Shown in pieces: positions 24,447 to 33,600 of a DNA stretch of 64,000 bases; position 1 is the stretch's first letter, and every line of letters begins with the position of its first letter. A program made the position numbers and the translations under genes. Origin of the DNA: Frondihabitans sp. PhB188 (lineage in GTDB: Bacteria > Actinomycetota > Actinomycetes > Actinomycetales > Microbacteriaceae). Location of the stretch: assembly GCF_003752365.1 (NCBI RefSeq), contig NZ_RJUO01000001.1:124001-188000 (forward strand). Direction: 5' to 3'. The notes under the pieces are model-generated. The model was not told the DNA's origin. It did not search any database and saw only the letters and a list, made by a program, of their open reading frames with translations.

Positions 24447-25249
24447 AGCGCGTCGAGGGCGGCGAGGTCGTCGGCCGAGATCTCGAAGTCGACGTCGGCG
24501 TTCTCGGCCGCCCGCTTGGCGCTGGTCGTCTTCGGCAGCGGCAGCACGTCCTTCTCGAGCAGGTAGCGGATGCAGAGCTGCGCCACCGACTTGCCGTACT
24601 TGGCGGCGATGCCCGCGAGGTCGGCGCTGTCGAGGATCGCGCCGGTCGCGAGCGGCGAGTAGCCCTCGACGAGGATCCCCTTCTGCTGGCAGTAGGCAGT
24701 CGTCTCGTCCTGCGTGTAGCCGACGTACCAGCGGATCTGGTTGACGTGCGGCGTGACCGTCGCGGTCTCCATCAGCGACTCGATGTCGTCGACGGTGAAG
24801 TTCGAGATGCCGATCGAGCGGGCGCGGCCGGAGGCGTGGATGCCCTCGAGGGCCTTCCACACGGCCTGGTTTCCGGTGCGGTGGTCGCTGCCCATGTCGG
24901 TCCAGGGCCAGGGTGCGTGGATCAGGTAGAGGTCGACGTAGTCCATCTCGAGCGCCGACATCGTCGTCTCGAAGCTGGCGAGGGCCTCGTCGTGGTCCTT
25001 GATCTCGGCGGGCAGCTTCGTGGTGACGAAGATCTCGTCGCGCGGGATGCCGCTGTCGCGGATAGCGCGGGCGACGCTCGCCTCGTTGCCGTAGGCGCGG
25101 GCGGTGTCGATGTGGCGGTAGCCGGCCTTCAGCGCGGCGGCGACCGAGTCGTAGGCGTCGGGGCCGTCGGGGATCTGCCAGGTGCCGAAGCCGATCTTCG
25201 GGATCTCGACGTCGTTGGAGAGGGTGAACGTATCGGTGAGTGAGGGCAT
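24428..25249 (-). CDS. Aldo/keto reductase
   Basis: A 273-residue NADPH-dependent aldo/keto reductase. The catalytic tetrad is visible: Asp in H-I-D-T-A, Tyr in A-Y-G-N-E, Lys in V-T-T-K-L and His in Y-L-I-H-A-P. The G-F-G-T-W-Q start and the C-terminal P-L-P-K-T-T cofactor segment complete the fold. It resembles 2,5-diketo-gluconate reductase-like members. TAGCGT lies seven bases before the ATG at 25249. Confidence 0.85.
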   Translation of the reverse strand: MPSLTDTFTLSNDVEIPKIGFGTWQIPDGPDAYDSVAAALKAGYRHIDTARAYGNEASVARAIRDSGIPRDEIFVTTKLPAEIKDHDEALASFETTMSALEMDYVDLYLIHAPWPWTDMGSDHRTGNQAVWKALEGIHASGRARSIGISNFTVDDIESLMETATVTPHVNQIRWYVGYTQDETTAYCQQKGILVEGYSPLATGAILDSADLAGIAAKYGKSVAQLCIRYLLEKDVLPLPKTTSAKRAAENADVDFEISADDLAALDALTDPTA

Positions 25250-25324
25250 GCGCTCGACGCTACTCGCCGGGGATCGCGAGCACCTCGAGTTCCTGCGCCC
25301 GTATCGCCTGACAGACTTGGGCGC

Positions 25325-25786
25325 ATGACGACCGAGACCCTTCCTGAGTTCACCCCCTCCGACGTGCAGGCCCAGCTCGACGAGCTGCGGTTCGACTCGT
25401 TCGACCAGAGCGATGCGTACACCCTCGGGTCGCTCGCCGCCGAGCTCGTCCGCGAGAACGGGTACGCGCTCGCCATCCAGGTCGTGCTCGGCGACCACGT
25501 CGTCTACAAGAGCGCGCAGGGCGGCGTCTCGCCCGACACCGACTCGTGGCTGCGCCGCAAGGCGGCCGTCGCCGTCCGCGACTCGCAGCCGTCGCTCCTC
25601 ACCCGCCTGAACGACGAGGGCGCAGGAACTCCGCTCCTCGTCGACGACACCTACGCCGTGTCAGGCGGGGCATTCCCCCTCGTGGTCGGCGGGCAGGTGG
25701 TCGGCACCATCACGGCCTCGGGCCTGAAGGACGTCGTCGACCACGACCTCGTCGTCGCCGCGCTGCGCAGCTTCGTCGCGAACTAG
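25325..25786 (+). CDS. HbpS-like heme-binding / UPF0303 family protein
   Basis: A 153-residue protein of the UPF0303/HbpS-like group: Y-T-L-G-S-L-A-A-E-L, A-I-Q-V-V-L-G, W-L-R-R-K-A-A-V-A and a C-terminal G-G-x-V-V-G-T-I-T-A-S-G. Homologues bind or degrade heme or act in redox sensing. No export signal is visible here. CAGACT sits seven bases before the ATG. The gene carries one GCGCAGGAACT word in the G-A-G-T frame and stands alone, divergent from the aldo/keto reductase. Confidence 0.75.
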   Translation: MTTETLPEFTPSDVQAQLDELRFDSFDQSDAYTLGSLAAELVRENGYALAIQVVLGDHVVYKSAQGGVSPDTDSWLRRKAAVAVRDSQPSLLTRLNDEGAGTPLLVDDTYAVSGGAFPLVVGGQVVGTITASGLKDVVDHDLVVAALRSFVAN

Positions 25787-25832
25787 CGGCTCCGTCGCCG
25801 TCCCCGGGCCGTCCGCCGCCCCCGCCCCCGCC

Positions 25833-26122
25833 CACTTGCCCAGACCTGGGCGTTCGCGTCGTCGGTTTGCCCCGTTCCGGGGTGCTCGCCGAGTTGCCGA
25901 GATCTGGGCTTGTGCGGCGGTGAGTTGCCCCGTTCCGGGGTTCTCGCCGAGTTGCCCAGACTTGGGCTTGTGCGGCGGTGAGTCGCCCCGTTCCGGGGTT
26001 CTCGCCGAGTTGCTCAGATCTGGGCTTGTGCGGCGGTGAGTTGCCCCGTTCCGGGGTTCTCGCCGAGTTGCTCAGATCTGGGCTTGTGCGGCGGTGAGTT
26101 GCCCCGTTCTGGGCAACGGAGA
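25833..26122. repeat. 58-bp tandem repeat array, five copies
   Basis: Units start at 25833, 25891, 25949, 26007 and 26065 with exact 58-bp spacing. The middle three are almost identical, and the outer two have drifted. Each unit carries two small palindromes, CCCAGA-TCTGGG-like and CCCCGTTCCGGGG. No unique spacers separate the copies, so this is not a CRISPR. A diverged related unit occurs at about 27203-27258, after the DUF559 gene. No gene is credible in 25787-26223 apart from the promoter elements noted separately. Confidence 0.85.
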
Positions 26123-26153
26123 CCAGCGCGTGGCGGCGGTAGGTTTCGACGGC

Positions 26154-26181
26154 CTGTGGATAAGGCCGCCAGGGCTGTGGA
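26154..26181. promoter_or_regulatory. Paired CTGTGGA boxes upstream of DUF559 gene 1, one a perfect DnaA box
   Basis: CTGTGGA at 26154 and 26175 (21 bp apart). The first extends to TGTGGATAA, an exact match to the consensus DnaA box. A 30-bp gap separates the second box from the -10-like CACGCT at 26212-26217, six bases before the ATG. The same geometry occurs before the second DUF559 gene. Confidence 0.6.
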
Positions 26182-26223
26182 GGGCGCGAGCGGCGAGCGC
26201 CCACCCGGAGGCACGCTGACGGC

Positions 26224-27135
26224 ATGCAGAAAAACCAGCCTCCGTTCTCGCTCGGGCACGGCGTCTTCCGCGTGTCGGACGCACTCGACCAGGGCATCCC
26301 TCCTGAACGTCTCCGCGCCGTAGGCCTGCGGCATCCGCATCGTGGTCTCCGTTCGACGAACGCCGAGCCCCAGGACGTCGTCGGACGCTGCGTCGAGTAC
26401 GCACCCCTCCTCTTGCCGGGGCAGGCGTTCAGCCATCAGACCGCCGCCCTGCTGTGGGGACTCCCCGGGCCGCCGGGATGGGTGGCGAGCCGGGCCGATC
26501 TCCACGTGGTCGCCACAGGAGAACACCGTGCGCCGAGGAGACCGGATGTGGTCGGCCACACGGCGCCGGGGCTCCCTCTCGCGACAGTGGAGGGCCTCCC
26601 CGTCGTGCTGCCGACGCGCGCGTGGATCCAGTGCGCCGAGCGGTGGGCGCTCGACGATGTGGTCGCCATGGCCGACGCGCTTCAAGACCGGTGGTCGCCG
26701 CACGGGCTGGCGCAGTTCCTGCCGCGGGAGCTCCTGGAGTCCGCCGTCGAGTCAGCGGCGGGGCGGCGGGGCTGCCGCACGCTGGCCGATGCTCTCGCCT
26801 TGTCGAGGCCGAAGGTGTGGTCGCCGCAGGAGACCCGGCTGCGCCTGCTCGTCCTCAGGGCGGGCTGCCGCGAGCCCGATGAGCTAAACGAGAAGCAGTT
26901 CGCGGCGGATGGCACCTATCTCGGCCGCCCAGACATGGCGTATCCGCGTGAGAAGGTGGCGATCGAGTACGAGGGTGACGGGCATCGCGTCGACCGCGCG
27001 ACCTTCGAGAACGACATCGAGCGCCGAGAACGGTTCGCGGCCGACAACTGGCGCACCCTGCGGGTGACGAAGAGCCAATTGACGGAGGCGCAGGAACTCG
27101 CAGCCCGCCTCCGCCGCTTCGTCCCAGCAGCCTGA
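26224..27135 (+). CDS. DUF559 / AbiEi-like nuclease-fold protein 1
   Basis: A 303-residue protein. The N-terminal half (about 1-170) resembles the AbiEi-antitoxin-like region of these actinobacterial proteins (Q-A-F-S-H-Q-T-A-A-L-L-W-G). The C-terminal domain is a Vsr-like PD-(D/E)XK nuclease fold: R-P-D-M-A-Y followed by A-I-E-Y-E-G-D-G-H-R, then W-R-T-L-R-V. The role is not known. Homologues occur as scattered paralogues in many actinobacteria. Expression looks leaderless. It has a paralogue at 55525-56427 with matching promoter spacing. Confidence 0.7.
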   Translation: MQKNQPPFSLGHGVFRVSDALDQGIPPERLRAVGLRHPHRGLRSTNAEPQDVVGRCVEYAPLLLPGQAFSHQTAALLWGLPGPPGWVASRADLHVVATGEHRAPRRPDVVGHTAPGLPLATVEGLPVVLPTRAWIQCAERWALDDVVAMADALQDRWSPHGLAQFLPRELLESAVESAAGRRGCRTLADALALSRPKVWSPQETRLRLLVLRAGCREPDELNEKQFAADGTYLGRPDMAYPREKVAIEYEGDGHRVDRATFENDIERRERFAADNWRTLRVTKSQLTEAQELAARLRRFVPAA

Positions 27136-27390
27136 GCGCGCCGTCGCCCCGCCCCAGCGCCTGTCGTCGCCGCCGCTTCCCGTCGTCACCGCCTCCCGTG
27201 TCGCGCGAGTTGCCCTAATCGGGGCGACCCGGCGGTCGAGAAGCCCAGATCGGGGCTACTCGCGGCAGCGGCGGCCGGCGGCGCGACAGCCGCCGGCGTC
27301 GCGCCAGTTAAAGCTCGATTACGCCGCAGTCCGCTCTGTGACGGCGACGTTTCACCCGGCGCAATACGCACCGTCCCCTAGGCTCGCCCC
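27136..27390. other. Intergenic region between DUF559 gene 1 and GPP34
   Basis: Contains a degenerate copy of the 58-bp repeat (about 27203-27258), an inverted repeat GGCGCGAC/GTCGCGCC near 27279-27304 that may end the DUF559 transcript, and TAGGCT at 27379-27384, the probable -10 of the GPP34 gene. No gene is seen. Confidence 0.5.
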
Positions 27391-28035
27391 ATGGGGACGA
27401 CGACCGACTTCGCACTGCTCGCCCGCGATCCGCAGACCGGCAAGCTCCTGGTCGACCAGATCGCCTATGCCGCGGGGGTGGCCGGAGCCGTCGTCGCCGA
27501 CCTGCTCATCGAGCGCCGGATCTCGTGGGACGACCGCGGCAAGCTCCAGCTGATGGACCCCCGGCCGCTCGGCGACGCCGTGCTCCACCGGGCGCTCGCC
27601 GCTGTCCAGGCCGACCCGAAGCACCGCTCCGTGGCGCGGTGGGTGTCGCGCTTCGAGCGCCGTGAGGTGCAGGACGACGTCATCGGGCTGCTCTTACGTC
27701 GCGGCGACGTGTCGCTGCAGGAGAAGCGCGTGCTCGGCATCTTCCCCTCGAAGCGCTACCCGGCGACCACGGGCGAGGCGGGTCGCACCGCGTTCGAGAT
27801 GATCCGCGTCGTGCTCGCCGGCGAGGTCAAGGCCGACGAGAGCGCGCAGGCGCTGATCGGCATCTGCGACGCGACCGGCGTGCTCCGCCGCGTGGCAGGC
27901 CCCGTCGACCGCCACGTGCTCAAGCCGTTCCGCGACGCCGACGTCGCCCGCGCCGTCCGCTCGTCTATCGAGCAGCACCGCGCCTCGTCGACCTCGGGAG
28001 CGAACGCCGGCTCGACCGCCGCGATCATCACCTGA
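27391..28035 (+). CDS. GPP34 (GOLPH3/Vps74-like) family phosphoprotein
   Basis: A 214-residue all-helical protein matching bacterial GPP34 proteins: an N-terminal L-L-A-R-D-P-Q-T-G-K-L, A-G-V-A-G-A-V-V-A-D-L-L-I-E-R-R-I, G-D-A-V-L-H-R-A-L, and a C-terminal R-D-A-D-V-A-R-A-V-R. The eukaryotic relative binds phosphoinositides. The bacterial role is not established. The ATG is six bases after TAGGCT. A shorter, decayed relative lies at 37560-37950. Confidence 0.8.
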   Translation: MGTTTDFALLARDPQTGKLLVDQIAYAAGVAGAVVADLLIERRISWDDRGKLQLMDPRPLGDAVLHRALAAVQADPKHRSVARWVSRFERREVQDDVIGLLLRRGDVSLQEKRVLGIFPSKRYPATTGEAGRTAFEMIRVVLAGEVKADESAQALIGICDATGVLRRVAGPVDRHVLKPFRDADVARAVRSSIEQHRASSTSGANAGSTAAIIT

Positions 28036-28073
28036 CCGCCCCGCGCTGGCAACCGGGTTCCCGTTTCCAGCCG

Positions 28074-28143
28074 CTTTCCCTGCGCGTGAATTCACGCCCA
28101 GGGAAAGTCACTCGGGAGGCTTTCCCTGGGCGTGAATTCACGC
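28074..28143. repeat. Palindromic repeat pair around GCGTGAATTCACGC
   Basis: Copy 1 (28074-28107) is a 34-bp near-perfect palindrome: CTTTCCCTG arm, a 14-bp GCGTGAATTCACGC core and the complementary CAGGGAAAG arm. Copy 2 (28120-28143) has the left arm and core but no right arm. It lies between the convergent GPP34 and TetR genes, so a bidirectional terminator or a repeated extragenic palindrome is the most likely identity. Confidence 0.8.
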
Positions 28144-28229
28144 GGGGGTGAAGTGGCTCCAGAGGGAAGCCGGAGGGCGGGCTCGTTTTGCGACCGGCCG
28201 AATGGCGGTCGTCGTCGCGGTCCGGCGCT

Positions 28230-28904
28230 TCAGGGGCGGGGCAGGAGGAGGGCGCCCGTCGATGCGGCAGCGCGGACGTCGTCGTCGCCGAGGCCAAGCA
28301 TCCGCAGGCACGACGTCGCGATCGCGCGGCGGTCGATCGACTCCGGTGCCACCCCCTGACGGCGGAGCTGGATCACGACCTCGACCATCTGGATGAGGAG
28401 CGAGCCGATCAGAGGCTCCGGGATCGCGAGAGGCGAGGCCAGGGCGCCGAGCCTCCCGTAGACGCCTTGCAGACGATCGCGCTCGCCGCGGAACTCGTCG
28501 TAGCGGGCATCCTGCACCTCCGGGAGGAGGTAGAGCGTGCCGATGTTGTGCGGAGTCGACGAGAGCGTGCCGACGTCGACGTGCGCCAGCGCGAAGAGCG
28601 TGGCCGCCGCCCGGGTGGCGTCGTCGCCCACATCCGCCGCGAACCGCTCGGCCACGTCGACGCTGGGCCGGACCGAGGTCTCGAGCAGCTCGACGAGGAT
28701 CTCGTCCTTGCCCGCGAAGTGGTAGTAGAGCGATGCCTGGCGGATCCCGACGGCCTCGGCGATCGCGCGGGTCGAGGTCTGGCCGAAGCCCTGGTCGACG
28801 AACAGGGCGGCGGCTGCGGTCAGGATCTGGTCGCGGGCCGAGGTCTCGGGCGCCGCGTCGGAGACGGCGCGCGGGCGGCCGACCTTGGCGGGACGTGTGC
28901 TCAT
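28230..28904 (-). CDS. TetR family regulator of the guanidine/urea operon
   Basis: A 224-residue regulator with a classical TetR helix-turn-helix at about residues 30-75 (A-L-F-V-D-Q-G-F-G-Q-T-S-T-R-A-I-A-E-A-V-G, then A-S-L-Y-Y-H-F). The C-terminal ligand domain is all-helical. It is the last gene of the operon, five bp after the allophanate hydrolase, so it is co-transcribed with its probable targets. A likely operator is the CCTGTCG/CGACAGG pair just upstream of the first gene. The inducer is unknown, and guanidine or an intermediate is the obvious guess. Confidence 0.75.
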   Translation of the reverse strand: MSTRPAKVGRPRAVSDAAPETSARDQILTAAAALFVDQGFGQTSTRAIAEAVGIRQASLYYHFAGKDEILVELLETSVRPSVDVAERFAADVGDDATRAAATLFALAHVDVGTLSSTPHNIGTLYLLPEVQDARYDEFRGERDRLQGVYGRLGALASPLAIPEPLIGSLLIQMVEVVIQLRRQGVAPESIDRRAIATSCLRMLGLGDDDVRAAASTGALLLPRP

Positions 28905-28909
28905 GCGAC

Positions 28910-30616
28910 CTATTCTGCCGACGCCGACTGGGCGGACTCGACGAGGGCTGCGTCCGCCAGGTAGGTCCTCCACCCGCCGAAGCGCGTGATGTCGCGAGCG
29001 CCGTCGAGGGCGGCCGGCTCGCAGAGGAAGCCGCGCACGACGGCGCCGTCCTCGAGCGTCACGGCTCCGATCGTCATGGGCGCGGGCAGCGCGGCGACGA
29101 ACGTCGCGAATCCTGCCGCCGGCAGCGACCAGACCTCGCCGGCGATAGGCGCGCCGCCCGCCGAGACGGCCACGAGTCCGGGTTTCGGCGGCGTGGTGGC
29201 CAGCGCGTGGAGACGGTACGAGGCGGCGGTCCGGACGGCTCGCGAGAACGTCCCTCCGGCGACGACGAGCTGCCGCTCGAGCGGCTGCCCGCGCAGGTGC
29301 CTCCCGACGACGAGCAGGTCGATGCGGGGGTGCAGGATGCGCGTGGCCAGCCCCGCAAGCGCGCGATCCGAGAACGCGGGCCCGGTCAGCATCACGCCGA
29401 AGGGGAGGCCGTCGACGAAGCCGGCGGGCACCGCCAGAGACGCGAGGTCGAGCAGGTTGGCGAAGTTCGTGAAGCGCCCCATGCGCGAGTTGGCGCCGAC
29501 CGGGTCGGCGGCCACCTCGGCGAGGGTCGGATGCCAGGTCGTCGTCGGGGTGAGGAGCGCATCGCAGCCGTCGAGGGCGGCGAGCCCCGTCTGGCCGAGC
29601 CTCTCCAGCGTCTCCCGGTCGCGGAAGAGGTCGACGGCGCTCGGCTCTGCACCCGCCAGCACGATGGACGCGACGGTCGGGTCGAGGTCGGTTCCGATGA
29701 GGTCGCGGTGCCCGTCGACGAAGTCGCCGACCGCGGCGTAGCGCTCGGCCACGAAGGCTCCGCCGTAGAGGAGGGTCGCCGCTTCGAGGAGCGGGGTGAT
29801 GTCGACCTCGACGATGTCCACGCCGGTGGCCGCGAGGGCCGCGACGCTGCGCGCGAAGGCGTCTGCCCAGCCGGGGGCGAGCCCGTCGAGGTGCACGGGC
29901 GCGGGGACGGCGACGCGGGGGCGAGCCGGCAGGACGATCTCGGTCGGCCGGTCGTCGCGGGACAGCGGGTCGAGGCCGTCGGCGCCGGAGAGCAGCTCGA
30001 CGGCCGTCCGGGCGAGCCCCAGGTCGCGGGCGAACACCGTGACGCAGTCGATCGAGCGGCACGCCGGCACGGAGCCGGTGGTCGGGAGGAGGCCGCGAGT
30101 GGCCTTCACGCCGACGATCCCGTTGAGCGCGGCGGGGACCCGGCCTGATCCTGCCGTGTCGGTGCCGAACGCCAGGTCGACGATGCCGAGCGCCACGGCC
30201 ACGGCCGATCCCGACGAGGAGCCGCCCGAGATGCGCGAGGCATCCCACGCGTTGCGGACGGCGCCGTAGGGGCTCCGCGTGCCGACGAGGCCGGTCGCGA
30301 ACTGGTCGAGGTTGGTCTTGCCGAGCACGAGCGCGCCCAGGGCGCGGAGCCGGGCGACGGCCGTCGAATCCTGCGAGGGCTCGTACGAGTAGGCGGCGGA
30401 GCCCGCTGTCGTCGGCAGCCCCGCGACGTCGATGTTGTCCTTGACCGCGGCGACCAGGCCGTGGAGGGGAAGATGCTCGCCGGCCGACGCCCGCTCGTCG
30501 AGTGCGCGGGCCTCGACCAGGGCCTCGTCGCGAGAGCGCAGGCTGATGAAGACCTCGGGCCGATCGGCCTCGGCGATTCGGGCGAACGCCGCCTCGACGC
30601 GCGCCACGGCGCTCAC
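28910..30616 (-). CDS. atzF: Allophanate hydrolase (amidase family)
   Basis: A 568-residue enzyme. The N-terminal amidase-signature domain has the Ser-Ser-Lys triad: Lys59 in A-A-V-K-D-N, the cis-Ser in G-G-S-S-S-G-S (about 133-135) and nucleophile Ser157 in D-T-A-G-S-G-R. The C-terminal extension (about 440-568) is typical of stand-alone allophanate hydrolases. It splits allophanate into ammonia and CO2. Its GTG overlaps the carboxylase stop. Paired with the carboxylase, it completes nitrogen release from urea or guanidine. Confidence 0.85.
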   Translation of the reverse strand: MSAVARVEAAFARIAEADRPEVFISLRSRDEALVEARALDERASAGEHLPLHGLVAAVKDNIDVAGLPTTAGSAAYSYEPSQDSTAVARLRALGALVLGKTNLDQFATGLVGTRSPYGAVRNAWDASRISGGSSSGSAVAVALGIVDLAFGTDTAGSGRVPAALNGIVGVKATRGLLPTTGSVPACRSIDCVTVFARDLGLARTAVELLSGADGLDPLSRDDRPTEIVLPARPRVAVPAPVHLDGLAPGWADAFARSVAALAATGVDIVEVDITPLLEAATLLYGGAFVAERYAAVGDFVDGHRDLIGTDLDPTVASIVLAGAEPSAVDLFRDRETLERLGQTGLAALDGCDALLTPTTTWHPTLAEVAADPVGANSRMGRFTNFANLLDLASLAVPAGFVDGLPFGVMLTGPAFSDRALAGLATRILHPRIDLLVVGRHLRGQPLERQLVVAGGTFSRAVRTAASYRLHALATTPPKPGLVAVSAGGAPIAGEVWSLPAAGFATFVAALPAPMTIGAVTLEDGAVVRGFLCEPAALDGARDITRFGGWRTYLADAALVESAQSASAE

Positions 30617-33600
30617 GACGCGGCTCCGTTCGAGCCGTGCTCGATGGACACCAGCACCTGGCCGGGCGACACCTGATCACCGGTGCTCGCGTACACCTCG
30701 AGGATCCGCCCCGACACGGGTGCTTCGATCACCGACTCCATCTTCATCGCCTCCACGGCCAGGATGCGGTCGCCCTTCTCGACGATCGCCCCCTTCTCGA
30801 CGTTCACCTGCCAGATCGTCGACAGGAAGGGCGCCGACACCCCCGTCGCTCCCTCGGGCAGGACGACCTCGTCGGTCGCGGGAACGGGTGGCTCGTCGCG
30901 CACGTCGAACTCGCCAGAGACCCGCCAGCGCTCCTTCTCGGCGTCGAACGCCGCCGCCTGTACGGCACGGAAGTCGGCGATCGACCCGGCGTTGTCGTCG
31001 AGGAACCGCTGGTACGACGCGATCGAGAACTCGCCGTCGGTCGTGTCGACGACACCGCGCCCGGCGTCCGTCTCGGCGCGGAGCTCGAGGAGCTCGTCGG
31101 CCGAGACGGGGTACCACTCGAGGCGGTCGAAGAAGCGGAGCGCCCAGGGGTCGTCCTGAAACAGGCCGCCCTTGCGGAACCGGTTCCAGATCTGCGTGGT
31201 GCGCCCGACGAACTGGTAGCCGCCCGGGCCCTCCATGCCGTAGATGCAGAGGTACGCCCCGCCGATGCCGACGGAGTTCTCGGCGGTCCAGGTGCGGGCC
31301 GGGTTGTACTTCGTGGTGACGAGCCGGTGCCGTGGATCGAGCGGCGTCGCGACCGGCGCGCCGAGGTACACGTCGCCGAGGCCGAGCACGAGGTAGCTGG
31401 CGTCGAAGACGGTGCGGAACACGTCGTCGACCGTCTCGAGGCCGTTGATGCGGCGGATGAACTCGATGTTCCACGGGGTCCACGGGGCGTCGCTCCGGAC
31501 GCCGGCCATGTAGCGCTCGATCGCGAGGCGCGTCGCCGGGTCGTCCCACGACAGGGGCAGCCGCACGGTGCGCGACGGAACCACGAGCTCGCCGGTCGGC
31601 GGGATCTCCGTCTCGAGCTCCTGCAGGATCCTCGCCATGTCGGAGGCCCTCAGCGTGCGGGCGTCCGTGTGGACCTGCAGCGACCGGATACCGGGGGTGA
31701 CGTCGACGACGCCGGCCACCCCGGCCTCCGCCAGCCGCTCCTGGAGAGCGTGCACGCGCATCCTGAGACCGATGTCGAGCGTCATGTCGCCGTACTCGAC
31801 CAGCACGTTGTCGTCGCCGTCGCGTCGGTAGGTGACGCTCGGCGCATCGGCCGACGCGTCGCGCCGTGCGAGCACCCCGTCGTCGCCGTCGCCGCCGGAG
31901 GTCAGCAGGGTGAGCGACGCCCGGTGGTCGACGAGCGCCGCGGCGTCGCCTTCTCTCACCGGCACGAACCGGACGGTGTCGCCCGGGCGGAGCTGGCCGA
32001 CCTTCCAGAGCTCGCCGCTCGCGACGACGGCAGGGCAGACGAAGCCGCCGAGGCTCGGCCCGTCGGGGCCCAGGATGATCGGCGTGTCTCCCGTGAAGTC
32101 GACGGCGCCGACGGCGTAGGCGGTGTCGTGGATGTTCGACGGGTGCAGTCCGGCCTCGCCGCCGTCCTCGCGGGCCCAGCCGGGGCGGGGCCCGATGAGA
32201 CGCACCCCCGTGCGCGCCGAGTTGTGATGCACGCCGTAGTCGGTCGCGTAGAAGGCGTCGAGGTCGGCGCGCGTGAAGAAGTCGGGCGCCGCGTGCGGCC
32301 CCTCCGTGACGCCGATCTGCCAGCTCGACGTGAGCGCGGGCCGACGGTGCGCCGGGGTCGGCCCCGGGATCCGCGTCAGCCGCTCGTCGCCGACGATGGC
32401 CGGGTGGTCGGCCTCGGAGTCGGGCGAGCCCGTGCGCAAGACGTCGCCGGCGAGCAGTGCTCGCCCCGCGTGGCCGCCGAAGCCGCCGAGGGTGAACGTG
32501 GAGGCGCTGCCGAGGTACGGCGGCACGTCGATGCCGCCCCGGACCGCCAGGTAGAGACGGAGGCCGGGCCCAGCGGCCGTGCCGACCGACACGGTCTGCC
32601 CGGCTCCGACGTCGAACGGCTCCCACTGCGCTACGGGAACGCCGTCGACCTCGATGGTCGCGAGCGCCCCGGTGACGGCGACGACGCTCGGCGTCGAGAA
32701 GGTCAGCGTGGGTCCGGTGGCGGTCACCTCGAGCGCCGGCGCGCCCTCCGGGTTGCCGACCGCGAGGTTCGCCTCGGCGAACGACACCGGGTCGAAGGGA
32801 CCCGACGGAGGCACCCCCACCTGCCAGTAGCCGACGCGGCCGGGGAGATCCTGCACCGTCGTCTGAAGACCGGGCGAGACGACGTCGATGCGGGCGTCCG
32901 GGTCGTGCGTCTCGTCGAGCGTCGAGGTCGAGTGCACGGCACCGCGCAGCTCGACGTCGTCGGTGAGGGAGCGCAGGAACGCGAGATTGGTCACCACGCC
33001 ATCGACGCGAGACGACTCGAGGCCCTCGCGCAGCAGGTCGAGCGCGCCGTCGCGGCTCGGCGCCGACGCGATGACCTTCGCGAGCATCGGGTCGTAGAAG
33101 GGCGACACCTCGAGCCCGGTCTCGATCCAGCCGTCGACGCGGACTCCGTCGAGAGCGGGGGAGCCGTCTCCCGGAAAGGCCGCGCGGGTGACGAGGCCCG
33201 AGCTCGGGCGGCTCTTCTTCGCCGGGTCCTCCGCGTAGACGCGCGCCTCGACGGCGTGTCCACGCGCTTCGGCGGCGACGTCGAACACTGCGTCGTCGAT
33301 GCCGGCGGAGCCGTCGCGCGCGAGTCGGAGCATGAGGGCGACGAGGTCGACCCCGTAGACCTCCTCGGTCACCGGGTGCTCGACCTGCAGCCGGGTGTTG
33401 ACCTCCAGGAAGGACGCCTCCTCGCGGACCGGGTCGTAGACGAACTCCACCGTGCCCGCAGAGCGGTACCCCACGCTCTCGGCCAGCGATCGCGCCGACG
33501 AGTGCAGCAGCTCGCGCACGTGGCCTGGCAGGGCCGGTGCCGGAGCCTCCTCGATGACCTTCTGGTTGCGGCGCTGGAGCGAGCAGTCGCGATCGCCGAA

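Noticed and set aside
25833-26122. CRISPR-like array of 58-bp units
   Set aside because: Units are contiguous with no unique spacers, and no cas genes are near.
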